Shown here one piece after another: positions 1 through 8,692 of a stretch of 64,000 nt of DNA. Each line of letters starts with the position of its first letter. Position 1 is the first letter of the stretch. The stretch is taken from NCBI RefSeq assembly GCF_013488225.1, contig NZ_CP041238.1:1575501-1639500 (forward strand), written 5' to 3'. Below the pieces are notes generated by a model. The model did no database searches. It was not told the DNA's origin and worked only from the letters and a program-made list of their open reading frames with translations. The stretch is from Sinorhizobium mexicanum. Lineage in GTDB: Bacteria; Pseudomonadota; Alphaproteobacteria; Rhizobiales; Rhizobiaceae. Position numbers and translations under genes: made by a program.

Positions 1-295
1 CGTTGAAGATCATCTGCACCTGGTCGGTCGCTCCGAGCAATGCGAAACAGCCGCCGAGCGCGAAGATGGTGGTCGAGGCAAAAAAGGCGGTGCCCGCCTG
101 CAAGCCGGCGATGATCTGCGTGTCGATCATCTTCAGGTCGCGGTTGAGCGAGTTGCGAATCCATCGTCGGCGGTTTTCGTTCATCAGCCGGGTCAGGCTG
201 ACACGCTTGAATTTGCGCCGGCCGTCGGTTGCCCAGTTGAAGCCGCCCCATAACAGGACGAAGATGCCGAGCGCGATGTAATCATCGAAGGTCAT
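1..295 (-). CDS. DUF599 family membrane protein (3' part cut by window edge)
   Basis: Reading the minus strand from the ATG at 295 gives an open frame that runs off the left edge. The N-terminus has a hydrophobic segment at about residues 5-20 (IALGIFVLLWGGFNWATD), a basic stretch, and a second hydrophobic segment around residues 70-90. The short RxxSLTRLMNENRRRW-like part and this layout resemble the DUF599 family of inner-membrane proteins of unknown function. The family call is from memory of its pattern. The C-terminal part lies outside the window, so length and topology cannot be checked. Confidence 0.7.
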   Translation of the reverse strand, partial: MTFDDYIALGIFVLLWGGFNWATDGRRKFKRVSLTRLMNENRRRWIRNSLNRDLKMIDTQIIAGLQAGTAFFASTTIFALGGCFALLGATDQVQMIFN

Positions 296-519
296 GCAGG
301 CGTTTTTGGCATGGCTGTTTGAAAATGCAAGATCGGCGCCGCTGTAGCATTGCCGATTGACGCTGTTCGGCGACGCAGGTGCCCCGTGCTGTTTCAGGGC
401 ACTGTCGCTTCGACACGATTTTGCCATATTTCGACGTTGCGGCTCTACGCTTTCTTCAGTATGCATGGCGCATGCGCGGGCAACGAGCACCCGCCGGCCT
501 CGGGGCATTCGGAGACATC

Positions 520-621
520 ATGGACAATACAATACAGAAGTCGTGCTGGGGCGTGACTGTGCGCGCCGTGGCTGGCTTCGCCGGCATTCTCGTCGTGGCC
601 TATCTTTTCGGCGGCTTTTGA
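520..621 (+). CDS. possible 33-residue single-span membrane protein
   Basis: ATG at 520 follows a GGAG about five bases upstream and opens a 33-codon frame ending at TGA 621. The peptide has a short polar start, then one hydrophobic stretch (VAGFAGILVVAYLFGGF) long enough to cross a membrane. It lies alone in the gap before sdaA. A longer in-frame start at 379 exists, but its first part looks non-coding. I do not recognise a family. Small size makes chance occurrence possible, so this is tentative. Confidence 0.35.
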   Translation: MDNTIQKSCWGVTVRAVAGFAGILVVAYLFGGF

Positions 622-913
622 GATCGAAGCATTCCAGCAGGGCGACGCGGTTCCCAACGGCCGCGTCGTTTTGATTCGACGGAGACATTTCTGACAACTC
701 GCTTTCGCGTCATGTCGCACCAACAAGATCCGATGTCGGTTGGTCGCCTGATCGATAGGGATGGGATGGCTTAGTGTTTGATCCTATATTTATGGAATAG
801 CCGACACCGTGGCTCTCAAAAGAGCAGCTGAGTGGGCGTCGGCATCGCAATCATCGGCTGGCGCTTCGGGTGGCGTACCTGACGGCGTTTCCGTGCTCCG
901 GGGCAGGCAGTTT

Positions 914-2314
914 ATGTTTCTTTCCGTCTTCGACGTCTTCAAGATCGGTATCGGTCCTTCGAGTTCGCACACGATGGGACCGATGTCGGCGGCAAACAGG
1001 TTTCTCGACCTGATCCTTTCCGACGACTGGCCGCGACCGACACATGCGAGCGTCGCCGCCATCAAGGTGAGCCTGCACGGTTCGCTTGCCCATACGGGCA
1101 TCGGCCATGGCACTGGCCGTGCTGTTATCCTCGGGCTAATGGGCGAGCGTCCGGATCTCGTCGATCCCGACAGCATGGATACAATCATCGACGAAGTGGA
1201 ACGCTCTGGTCGCATTACGCCCGCCGGACATCCACCGTACGCGTTCCAGCCGAAAACAGACCTCGTTTTCGACAAGAAGGTCCCTCTGCCCGGCCACGCC
1301 AACGGCATGGCCTTCTCGGCCTTTGATCGCGATGGGCGGCTGCTGCTGAAGCGGATCTACTATTCGATCGGTGGCGGTTTCGTCGTGACCGACACGGAGC
1401 TCGAGGCGATGCGCGCCGCCAAGAACAAGCCGGCGGGCGTAAAGGTGCCATATCCCTTCGCGACCGCGCAGCAGATGCTCGAGATGGCTGCTCGTTCGGG
1501 ACTCACCATTGCCCAGATGAAGCGGGCGAACGAGGAATGCACGGTGTCGAGGGACGAACTCGACGCCGGCCTGGATCGCATCTGGGAAGCGATGAAGAGC
1601 TGCATCGACCGGGGTTTGAGCCAGGACGGCATCATGCCGGGTGGGCTGAAGGTTCGCCGCCGTGCGCGTGCGATCCACGACAAGCTTCAGGAGGAGTGGC
1701 GATCCAACAAGACCAACCCGCTGCTCGCAAACGATTGGCTGAGCGTCTACGCTATGGCGGTCAACGAGGAGAATGCGGCCGGCGGCCGGGTTGTGACCTC
1801 GCCGACGAATGGCGCCGCCGGCGTCGTCCCGGCGACCATCCGCTACTATCTTCATTTCCATGACGATGCCGATCAGGAAGGCATCCGCGATTACCTGCTG
1901 ACCGCCGCAGCCGTTGGCGGCATCATCAAGCACAATGCCTCGATCTCGGGGGCGGAGGTCGGCTGTCAAGGCGAAGTCGGCTCCGCTTCCGCGATGGCGG
2001 CCGCGGGCCTTGCCGCCGTGATGGGAGGCACACCCGAGCAGATCGAGAACGCCGCTGAGATCGCGCTCGAACATCACCTCGGCATGACCTGCGATCCCGT
2101 CGCCGGGCTCGTGCAGGTGCCGTGCATCGAACGCAACGCCCTTGGTGCCGTCAAGGCGGTCACCGCCGCCTCGCTCGCCCTCAAGGGAGACGGCAAACAC
2201 TTCGTGCCGCTCGACGCCTGCATCGAGACCATGCGGCAGACCGGCGTGGACATGAGTGAGAAATACAAGGAAACCTCCACCGGCGGCCTTGCGGTGAACG
2301 TCGTGGAGTGCTGA
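914..2314 (+). CDS. sdaA: L-serine dehydratase (L-serine ammonia-lyase), iron-sulfur single-chain type
   Basis: Deaminates L-serine to pyruvate and ammonia in the cytoplasm. The 466-residue product starts [20 protein letters not shown], the classic SDH beta-domain start with the serine-binding SSSHTMGP motif. The C-terminal alpha domain carries three cysteines spaced C-x41-C-x10-C ([21 protein letters not shown]), the pattern of the [4Fe-4S] cluster ligands. The frame stays open upstream to 809, but the ATG at 914 matches the family start. A GC hairpin at 2317-2333 follows the stop. No partner gene is adjacent. Confidence 0.95.
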   Translation: MFLSVFDVFKIGIGPSSSHTMGPMSAANRFLDLILSDDWPRPTHASVAAIKVSLHGSLAHTGIGHGTGRAVILGLMGERPDLVDPDSMDTIIDEVERSGRITPAGHPPYAFQPKTDLVFDKKVPLPGHANGMAFSAFDRDGRLLLKRIYYSIGGGFVVTDTELEAMRAAKNKPAGVKVPYPFATAQQMLEMAARSGLTIAQMKRANEECTVSRDELDAGLDRIWEAMKSCIDRGLSQDGIMPGGLKVRRRARAIHDKLQEEWRSNKTNPLLANDWLSVYAMAVNEENAAGGRVVTSPTNGAAGVVPATIRYYLHFHDDADQEGIRDYLLTAAAVGGIIKHNASISGAEVGCQGEVGSASAMAAAGLAAVMGGTPEQIENAAEIALEHHLGMTCDPVAGLVQVPCIERNALGAVKAVTAASLALKGDGKHFVPLDACIETMRQTGVDMSEKYKETSTGGLAVNVVEC

Positions 2315-2316
2315 CG

Positions 2317-2333
2317 CTCCCGCGTAGCGGGAG
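2317..2333 (+). terminator. hairpin just after sdaA (weak terminator candidate)
   Basis: CTCCCGC-gta-GCGGGAG forms a perfect 7-bp stem with a 3-base loop two bases after the sdaA stop. No T-run follows, so it may be a processing or pausing hairpin rather than a true intrinsic terminator. Confidence 0.3.
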
Positions 2334-2469
2334 ACGCGCGGCGCGACCCACGCGGTTTTCTGCCCCAATCCTGCCATAGGATCATGAGGTCGGCTGCGTA
2401 GGCGCTCCTGTGGACGAACAGTTTCAACACGCTTGACCACGGCCGGCGGACGGGTGTTCAAGGTTTCTC

Positions 2470-2907
2470 ATGGCGTTGCATCTCATAAAGCTCTGCGTCG
2501 GCGCAGAATCGGTCGAGGACTTGCGGGAGTGGGTGTCGCGCAAGGCGTTGGCTGCGATCGCGGCCGGGCAGGAGCCCCACTCGTTCCATACGACCCGGAT
2601 GGTTCCGAAACGTACTGAGGAACTCCTTGCCGGCGGCTCACTCTATTGGGTGATCAAGGGGCATGTGCAGGCGCGGCAGCCCATGATTGGTATCGAGACC
2701 TTCACCGACGGCGAAGGCATCGGCCGCTGCAATCTCATCCTCGGACCGGAAGTGGTTGAAACCGAACTCCAGCCGCGCCGCGCTTTCCAGGGATGGCGCT
2801 ACCTGCAGGACAAGGAGGCGCCGCGCGATCTGGCTTCGCTTTCCTACGGTGAGGCGGACATGCCGCTGGAACTGAGACGCGAACTGGCCGAGCTTGGCCT
2901 TCTCTAG
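2470..2907 (+). CDS. DUF1489 family protein
   Basis: A 145-residue soluble protein starting MALHLIKLCVGAESVEDLREW and containing FHTTRMVPKR, YWVIKG and QPRRAFQGWRYL. These are features I associate with DUF1489, a small alphaproteobacterial family of unknown function that probably folds as a compact alpha/beta domain. It follows sdaA by about 150 bases on the same strand. Its TAG stop (2905-2907) forms the first bases of a 106-bp repeat. Function unknown. Confidence 0.8.
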   Translation: MALHLIKLCVGAESVEDLREWVSRKALAAIAAGQEPHSFHTTRMVPKRTEELLAGGSLYWVIKGHVQARQPMIGIETFTDGEGIGRCNLILGPEVVETELQPRRAFQGWRYLQDKEAPRDLASLSYGEADMPLELRRELAELGLL

Positions 2908-3010
2908 CGCATCGGCCCGAAAATCGGAATCGATTTTCGGAAAGCACGACGCGTAGATTCAGAGACTTACAGCGTCCTTTGTGCGTCCTGATGGACGCAC
3001 GGCGCTGTAG
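2905..3010 (+). repeat. RIME1-like 106-bp intergenic mosaic repeat, copy A1
   Basis: A 106-base unit that differs at five positions by eye from the unit at 28621-28726. It holds two palindromes: an imperfect one around GAAAATCGGAATCGATTTTC, and a second running from ACAGCG to CGCTGT with inner arms TGCGTCC/GGACGCA. Size, intergenic position and paired palindromes fit the Rhizobium-specific intergenic mosaic elements described in Sinorhizobium. The family name is an inference. Confidence 0.75.
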
Positions 3011-3044
3011 GTACCGGCGAGGGAACAGCCCTCATTTTTTGAAG

Positions 3045-3314
3045 TCAGTGGATGCGCAGTCGGAGCGGACGGCGACGGCCAGCGGCAGTCACATGCAGGT
3101 GGATGCCGGCGCGCGGCTGGGTCGAGCGCCATGCACGCGCACCATGCGTTAAAAGCATGCCGACGAGATCGCGCGTCTTCGCTTTCGAGCGGTTCAAGCC
3201 GATGTCGGCGATGCGCATTGCGGCCTCATGCAGGGGGTGCAGACCAATGCGCGAAGATCTCGTTTTCTTTCCCGGCATCACGGTAACACCGGGAACATTC
3301 TCGTTCACTGCCAT
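3045..3314 (-). CDS. small conserved-looking hypothetical protein
   Basis: The 89-residue frame starts at ATG 3314 on the minus strand, with GAGG about seven bases upstream. The product is very basic, with no signal peptide or membrane segment. It has a central stretch LHEAAMRIADIGLNRSKAK that looks helical. It lies 78 bases downstream of the carboxypeptidase gene on the same strand and could be co-transcribed with it. The opposite strand is also open here (3052-3495), but that frame lacks a ribosome site and overlaps the carboxypeptidase. I do not recognise the family. Confidence 0.45.
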   Translation of the reverse strand: MAVNENVPGVTVMPGKKTRSSRIGLHPLHEAAMRIADIGLNRSKAKTRDLVGMLLTHGARAWRSTQPRAGIHLHVTAAGRRRPLRLRIH

Positions 3315-3392
3315 GACCAACCTCGTTACGCTGTACAAATCCGAGGAAGACGGCCAGGCGAAACGCACCCGCCCGTCAGAAAGTCCTTTTCG

Positions 3393-4883
3393 TTACTGCT
3401 GGCTCGCCCAGCAAGCGAAACCCTTCTTCTTCAAAACCTTGCATGCATTGACGGCCTTGTCCTGGTCGTCGAAGCCGCCGAACCGTGCGCGGTAGACCTG
3501 GCCGCCGCCGTTCGAGAAAGCGACGGTAAACGGTGTCGCGTTGCGCAACGTCTTGCCGCCCTTCTCCTTGGCATTGCCGAGAAGCGTCATTGCCTGCGCC
3601 TTGTCGGGGGTAGCGCCGATCTGGATGACCCAACCCTGCGGCTGCGCCTCTGCTTCCGGCTGGGTATCGGCCCTGGCGGCAACCGAGTTGGTGATCTGCG
3701 TGTCGACATCTGCGGCCGCCGGCTGTGCGGCAAGCTTGGCGCTTTGGGCTTCGAGCGTGTTCGGCGCGATCTTGCCCGTAAGCACAGGGTTGTCGGACGC
3801 CGGCTGCGTTGCCGCGTAAGCCATTTCCATACGGCTCGAGCTTTCGCCACTGTAGCGGAAATCCGGAACCGGGCCGGTGTTGGGCAGATCCATGGCAGCC
3901 GAGGCGACGGCGACGGGCGCTGCCGCAGGCTTCACTTCGGCCTGCGCCACGGCGGCGACGGGCGGTTCGGCGGTCGGCGCTTCCGCGATGAGGTTGCCCC
4001 CGCCGCGGCGCGAGGCGGCCGGCATGTATTTGGCGACGAGCTTGCGCATCTGGGCGTCGCGGGAACCACCGGATGTCCCGCCCAGCACGACTGCGACGAT
4101 GCTGCGCCCGTCAAGCTGTGCCGAGGTCACCAGGTTGAAACCCGATGCCCGGGTATAGCCGGTCTTGATGCCGTCGACACCGCGCACACTGCCAACAAGC
4201 CGGTTATGGTTGCCGATCGTCTGCTTGCCGAAACGGAAGCTCCGCGTAGAGAAATAGTCATAATATTGGGGAAAGTGCTGCCGCAGCGCGATGCCGAGCC
4301 GTGCCTGGTCACGGGCCGTGGTCTTCTGATCCGGGTTCGGCAGTCCGTTGGCATTGCGATAGGTCGTATGCGTCATGCCGAGCGCGCGCGCTTTGTTCGT
4401 CATCATCCGGGCAAAACGCTGCTCGGAGCCGCCGAGAAGCTCGCCCAGCGCCGTGGCAGCGTCGTTGGCGGAGCGCGTCACCAGCGAGAGGATCGCCTGC
4501 TCGACCGTGATCGACTGGCCGGCTCGTACACCCAATTTGGATGGCGGTTCTGCTGCTGCGTTCTTGGAGAATGGAACCGGCGTGGACCTGCTGATCCGTC
4601 CGGCTTCGAGCGCCTCGAACGTCAGATACAGCGTCATCATCTTGGTGAGAGAGGCCGGATAGCGCAACTGGTCCGCATCCTCGCCGTAAAGCACCTTGCC
4701 GGTCTTGGCGTCGACGACGATGCCGGCGTATTTTGGATTGGCCATTGCCGGCGCGGAGAGGGCCAATACGGCAATGGCGCCGGCGAGGACAATCCGTCCT
4801 GCGATTTTTGAAATGGCGCCAAGCGGGCGTTTCGCGATATCAAAAAAAACGGATTGAGACACTACGCTGCTCTTTATTCTCAT
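3393..4883 (-). CDS. D-alanyl-D-alanine carboxypeptidase (low-molecular-weight PBP) with SPOR domain
   Basis: Removes the terminal D-Ala from peptidoglycan stem peptides in the periplasm. The 496-residue protein has an N-terminal signal region ending near AMA-NP (about residue 48). It then has the three active-site motifs of peptidase S11: S78-LT-K81, S138-A-N140 and K240-T-G. After a long Ala/Pro-rich linker, residues about 415-495 (PQGWVIQIGATPD ... RARFGGFDDQDKAVNACKVLKKKGF) form a SPOR domain, which binds denuded septal glycan. The PBP-SPOR fusion is common in Rhizobiales and suggests a role at the septum. A dacA-like name would fit but the exact paralogue is uncertain. Confidence 0.93.
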   Translation of the reverse strand: MRIKSSVVSQSVFFDIAKRPLGAISKIAGRIVLAGAIAVLALSAPAMANPKYAGIVVDAKTGKVLYGEDADQLRYPASLTKMMTLYLTFEALEAGRISRSTPVPFSKNAAAEPPSKLGVRAGQSITVEQAILSLVTRSANDAATALGELLGGSEQRFARMMTNKARALGMTHTTYRNANGLPNPDQKTTARDQARLGIALRQHFPQYYDYFSTRSFRFGKQTIGNHNRLVGSVRGVDGIKTGYTRASGFNLVTSAQLDGRSIVAVVLGGTSGGSRDAQMRKLVAKYMPAASRRGGGNLIAEAPTAEPPVAAVAQAEVKPAAAPVAVASAAMDLPNTGPVPDFRYSGESSSRMEMAYAATQPASDNPVLTGKIAPNTLEAQSAKLAAQPAAADVDTQITNSVAARADTQPEAEAQPQGWVIQIGATPDKAQAMTLLGNAKEKGGKTLRNATPFTVAFSNGGGQVYRARFGGFDDQDKAVNACKVLKKKGFACWASQQ

Positions 4884-5063
4884 GTCATGGATGCCGTCCG
4901 GACGCGTCGCCGGAACGATCGTTCATGCGACAGTATCGGGATAGCGTTACCAATCGGTTTATGATGAATGATTGGTTTCCTGGGTGGGCCGTTTTGTTCA
5001 GGAACGACACCGGCCGACCCAACCGGGTCGCCGTTTCGCCTGCACCATGACTCTTGGACAAAA

Positions 5064-5795
5064 TCAGGGCGCCAGCCGGCTGCGAACGAAGGTTTCCACG
5101 GAATTGTCGATCATCCGCCATTGCGGCAGCAGCTTGCTCGAAAAGCGGTAGAGAACGGTCAGATCCTTGCCGACATGCACGTCGCGCTGGCAGTCGGCGC
5201 TCGTCGCTCCCTCGATGTCCGCGGGCAGGGTGCAGCGCAGGACATAAGGCGGTTGCCCGGCACGGTCCGCGGTGAAGAAAACTTCACCAGCGTAGCTTGT
5301 ATCCGACTTGGCGTCGTGCCGGACTAGGCCGGCGGGACCGGGCTGAGCCTCTTCGCTGAGGATCTGGCGATAGATGGGCGCCAGCCGTCCCGACATGTCT
5401 TGCGACATCGTGCTCTGCGAGAGTTGCAGGAAGATCAGACTTTCCGGCCGGTTGATATCGTTAAACAGGTCCCGCGTGTTCTCGCCGTAGCCCTCCAGTG
5501 TCGGCCAGGTCAGGTAAAGGTCGATGCGCTCGGCAATACTGGTCGCGCGCTGGCTTTCGAAGCGAATGATGTTGGCCGGTAGCCGCAGGTGATCCTGTCC
5601 GATGAAGATGTCGTAGATTTCTTGACTGGAGGTGTGTCCGGCAAGCACGAGCTTTTCTCCAAGCCGGTGTCCGGAAAAGGAAACGATCGTGGTCAGTGCC
5701 GCCAGCAGAATGACGACCGCGGTAACCTTGTAGACAAAATGCGGCGAGAGGAGCGGCGAAAATTCCGGTTCGGGGCCGCTGGTTGGCGCATTCAT
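5064..5795 (-). CDS. conserved-looking single-span membrane protein of unknown function
   Basis: The 243-residue product has a cytoplasmic N-terminus of about 23 residues and one membrane segment (VTAVVILLAALTTIVSF). A large, probably periplasmic, domain follows. That domain contains two cysteines (LRCTLPADIEG and SADCQRDVHVG) about 16 residues apart that could form a disulfide. I do not recognise a domain. It is transcribed toward the carboxypeptidase gene with about 180 bases between them. Coding character and the typical start MNAPTSGPEPEF support a real gene. Confidence 0.7.
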   Translation of the reverse strand: MNAPTSGPEPEFSPLLSPHFVYKVTAVVILLAALTTIVSFSGHRLGEKLVLAGHTSSQEIYDIFIGQDHLRLPANIIRFESQRATSIAERIDLYLTWPTLEGYGENTRDLFNDINRPESLIFLQLSQSTMSQDMSGRLAPIYRQILSEEAQPGPAGLVRHDAKSDTSYAGEVFFTADRAGQPPYVLRCTLPADIEGATSADCQRDVHVGKDLTVLYRFSSKLLPQWRMIDNSVETFVRSRLAP

Positions 5796-5950
5796 GTGGG
5801 ATCGTCCGTCGCGGTGGCTTGTTGTTGTGCGCTCAATCCGGCCTCAAGCAAAAGGAAGTGATCTGGCCGGAATGTCGCCTTCGACGGTCGATGAAGATGG
5901 TTAATTTTCGGTGAAATGCACTTGGGGCCGGGGCAGGCCGCGCGGATGTT

Positions 5951-5990
5951 GGAAAAGAAAAAGCCGGTTCCGGGGACAACGGAACCGGCA
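5951..5990 (-). terminator. intrinsic terminator for the minus-strand transcript
   Basis: A perfect 9-bp stem (GCCGGTTCC/GGAACCGGC, 5963-5989) is followed on the minus strand by TTTTTCTTTT. It is the natural stop for transcription coming from the cysteine-proteinase gene at 6173-6781, with a repeat fragment lying in the transcribed tail. Confidence 0.8.
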
Positions 5991-6004
5991 ATTGCATGAC
6001 TCCT

Positions 6005-6092
6005 TAGATCGGGGTCGATTTCAGGACAAAATCATGCAGCACTTCAAAGCGCTACAGCGAGCTTGGCGCGTCCGATTGCGCGGCGCTTGTAG
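6005..6092 (+). repeat. RIME-like palindromic repeat, type B copy B1 (degenerate)
   Basis: Contains the shared core CATGCAGCACTTCAAAGCGC followed by the ACAGCG ... GCGCTTGTAG palindrome seen in the other type B copies. The first palindrome is decayed compared with the copies at 9925 and 51224. Confidence 0.55.
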
Positions 6093-6172
6093 AGGCTTGG
6101 TCGACAGGGGGAACGCGGATTTGACCGAAACCCGATAATTGTCATCAGCAGAGGCGGCCCGACAGAGTGCCT

Positions 6173-6781
6173 CTATTGCGTCTTTACGCTGCCCACTGCC
6201 ACGGCGCGGCCGTCCTGCAGTTTCACCCAGCGGCCGGCATTCTCGGAAGACTGTCGCTTCAGGAAGGTGTACTCGGTTTCCGACCAGCGAAGCACCTTGC
6301 TGCGCATGTTGTCGAGGATGAAGTCACCGCGGTCGGTGCGAACGGTCAGAACCGCGTGGCCGTCACCATTCGGCTGCAGCACGACGGTGATCAACAGATC
6401 GGCGGGAGAAAAACCGCTCTCGATCAGCTTGCGGCGTTTGAGGAGCACATAGTCCTCGCAGTCGCCGACGGTGTCCGGGTAAGACCATTCTTCTTCCACG
6501 CCATGGATTTCCATATCCGTCATCGGGGCCACGGCCTCGTTGACCTCATAATTGACCTCGAGAATTTTCTGCCAGCCCTCGCGGGTTAGCACCATCGGGC
6601 CGCCGTCTGTTCCAGTCGCGGTGCATTCGGACGGATTGCGCTTGCAAAACTCGTAGTGACCGATCGGCGGATTGGTGGTGCCGCCCACCGCGATGTTCGC
6701 CGGAAGGGCGAAGGCTGCCTCGGTCAGGAAACCGACGAAAAGGGCCGCGCCCGCAATCGTCTGGGTGATGGCTTTGTGCAT
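6173..6781 (-). CDS. bacterial transglutaminase-like cysteine proteinase (BTLCP, COG3672)
   Basis: The 202-residue protein starts at ATG 6781 with GGGAGA just upstream; the frame is open to 6904 but the extra part is non-coding AT-rich sequence. A signal peptide spans about residues 1-25 (AAFA-LP). The predicted papain-like triad is visible as C108 in GDCEDY, H142 in GHAVLT and D157 in ILDN, in the order of the BTLCP family. In rhizobia these periplasmic proteins are linked to type I secretion or adhesin processing, but no secretion genes lie here, so the substrate is unknown. A terminator follows at 5951-5990. Confidence 0.88.
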   Translation of the reverse strand: MHKAITQTIAGAALFVGFLTEAAFALPANIAVGGTTNPPIGHYEFCKRNPSECTATGTDGGPMVLTREGWQKILEVNYEVNEAVAPMTDMEIHGVEEEWSYPDTVGDCEDYVLLKRRKLIESGFSPADLLITVVLQPNGDGHAVLTVRTDRGDFILDNMRSKVLRWSETEYTFLKRQSSENAGRWVKLQDGRAVAVGSVKTQ

Positions 6782-7378
6782 TGTTGTCTCCCCGTTATGG
6801 TTCGACAATGGCACAGAGTTTTTTATCCGCGGCGAAGAAGCGAGGTAAAAACAAGTACAAATAAGAATAGTATGCGCAGAAAATAAGAATAAAAAGCCGA
6901 TCAAATAATAATAAATATCGATTCAAATTTTAACGAAATTTCCACGCGCGGAGACCCGCAGGGAACGGATGCAGATTGTTATCACTGTGAAAAGTAAGGG
7001 TAATTCGAAACGAAAAGCCACTCTTGGTCGGAGTGTCTGGCCGAGGCTTTTGCGGAATCTGAGATCGCTGATAGAGGCTGCAAAGAACGGGATTTACGTC
7101 CATTCCGCGCTAAAGGGGGCGAGTCGGGCGAAATTTTTCCGGAAAATATTTGAGAAACGCTCGACCGTCACCTCAGGATGGAGCCATGCTCACGCCGGAA
7201 AAGCACCGTCGCGTTCACAATGGCTCATATAGACGGTCGCCGGTGAGATCGTCATCGCATGAAAACGCTATTGCCCGGCGGCCGCCGCGGTGTGCACTTG
7301 GCCAAGTCCGCGTGAAACACGGGGCAATATCAGTGATATTCTCTGCTGCGGTCAGCCGACGGGGTTTGCCCCGATGGC
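6782..7378. other. 597-base gap without a convincing gene; AT-rich promoter zone
   Basis: Bases about 6830-6950 are strikingly AT-rich for this genome and lie directly upstream of the cysteine-proteinase gene, so they probably hold its promoter. Farther along are two small palindromes: TTTTCCGGAAAA (7135-7146) and AATATCAGTGATATT (7326-7340). An open frame at 6969-7232 lacks a ribosome site and looks random. I see nothing else. Confidence 0.5.
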
Positions 7379-7987
7379 TCAAAGGAATTCGGCCAGGGCT
7401 TCGCGAGACTGAATGCCGGAGAATTCGACCGCTACGCCTTCCTGGAAGTGCCGGACGATCCTGCCCTTCATGGTGCCGAGCTTGACCGGGGTCCCGATCA
7501 CGGGCCGGGTTTCGATGTCGATCGCGGCGCCGGAGAGGGAGAGATCAATGATGCGGCAGGCGTATTTTTCGCCGGTGCCGAACGTGAGTTCCGTCAGAAC
7601 CTTGCGCGGTACAAGGCGGTCATGGCGACGGTCCTCCGGCAGGCCGAGCTCGTGCTTGTTGGCGATCCATGTGAGCTGCGCCGCCAGCTTCTCACGCTTC
7701 CGTTCCGTCGCGTTGAGCTGGATGACGAAAGCATGGTCGGCGAGCCGCGACACGGTGCCTTCTAGCCGCCCGACATGCTCGATATAGGCGATGATCCGCT
7801 CGCCGGCGCGTGGGCGGGCGGGCGAGGAAAGGAGCACGTCACCTGGCGACATGTCGACTGCGGTGCAATCAAATTCGTCGCGATTGGCAAGCATCAGCCG
7901 TCCCGAGAGATTTACCGAAACGCGCTGAAAGGCACTTTCCTGGTGCGGCTTCGGGCCGGTGTTTTGTGCGTGCTGAAACGAGAACAT
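7379..7987 (-). CDS. PilZ-domain protein (c-di-GMP binding), two PilZ-like lobes
   Basis: The 202-residue cytoplasmic protein starts at ATG 7987 (a GTG two codons upstream is possible). Residues about 120-200 form a canonical PilZ domain, with the RRHDR motif at 120-124 and D149-x-S-x-x-G154 (DLSLSG), the residues that bind cyclic di-GMP. Residues 20-95 look like a second, degenerate PilZ lobe (FQRVSVNLSGRLML, VDMSPG) that lacks the full RxxxR motif. Tandem PilZ proteins usually act as effectors of motility or polysaccharide export. The PAS protein gene upstream is on the same strand. Confidence 0.88.
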   Translation of the reverse strand: MFSFQHAQNTGPKPHQESAFQRVSVNLSGRLMLANRDEFDCTAVDMSPGDVLLSSPARPRAGERIIAYIEHVGRLEGTVSRLADHAFVIQLNATERKREKLAAQLTWIANKHELGLPEDRRHDRLVPRKVLTELTFGTGEKYACRIIDLSLSGAAIDIETRPVIGTPVKLGTMKGRIVRHFQEGVAVEFSGIQSREALAEFL

Positions 7988-8080
7988 GGTCACTCTGCAA
8001 TCGAAGTATCCTTGCCCGTGAAATTATAGGCGGTTTCGGTTAATAGAAGGTTGGCCCCGCGGTTGGCTGCCTTCTGCAAC

Positions 8081-8692
8081 TCAGCGTTCCCGTCCGCCTT
8101 CGAAGATGCGCAGGTGCTGGACCTTACGGCCGATTTCTTCGCGTCGCCTTGTGGCATCCGCAGGATGAGACGCCTCGGCCACCTCCGCACGCTCGCCGCG
8201 CCTGCTGTCGAGAATCTCCAGGCCTTGTGCGACGAGGCATTCAAGCGGCGTCATATGCAGCCATGAAGGGCGCGACAGCGGCGCCAGCGAACCGAGGATG
8301 CGGTCGCTGCCGCCCTGCGGCGATCCAAGTGGCGTCAGCAGCAATTCGGTCTCCAGACGCTCACCGTCGGCCGTCAGTCCGCAGGCAGAGAGGGCGGCGA
8401 GCGAGTGTTGCGCCATTACCTGATCGGCGACCCGGACGGCTTCGCTCGCTTCGCTGGGGGGCCACAGCGCGCCAAATGGCTGCCCACGCAATTCTCGACC
8501 GAAAAGGGCGCAGACATGGGTGCCGGCGAGCCGGAAGCGAATGTCGCCGCTCGGCTGCCGTTCAAGGATGAACAGGCTTGGCAGCAGTGCGCAAATTTCT
8601 TGTGGTTCGATCTCGTCGCGACGCGGGAGGTCCCGTTCACCGCGTAATGTGTTCCAATATCGGAACAGTTCTATCGTGGTTTTGCTGCGCAT
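8081..8692 (-). CDS. PAS_5 (DUF1388) domain protein
   Basis: The 203-residue protein begins with the pattern FRYWNTLRGERDLPRRDEIEP, continues with LLPSLFILER and FRLAGTHVCALFGRELRG, and fits the alphaproteobacterial PAS_5 family. It has no output domain, so it probably acts as a stand-alone sensor or partner. It is transcribed toward the PilZ gene with about 93 bases between them, and the two may share a transcript. The link to c-di-GMP signalling is inference from neighbourhood only. Confidence 0.8.
   Translation of the reverse strand: MRSKTTIELFRYWNTLRGERDLPRRDEIEPQEICALLPSLFILERQPSGDIRFRLAGTHVCALFGRELRGQPFGALWPPSEASEAVRVADQVMAQHSLAALSACGLTADGERLETELLLTPLGSPQGGSDRILGSLAPLSRPSWLHMTPLECLVAQGLEILDSRRGERAEVAEASHPADATRRREEIGRKVQHLRIFEGGRER

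Noticed and set aside
3228..4811. 527-residue plus-strand open frame opposite the carboxypeptidase
   Set aside because: The minus strand has signal peptide, three PBP motifs and a SPOR domain; the plus product is Arg/Gly-rich without pattern.
6969..7232. 87-residue plus-strand open frame in the AT-rich gap
   Set aside because: No ribosome site, basic random-looking composition, lies in a low-GC gap.
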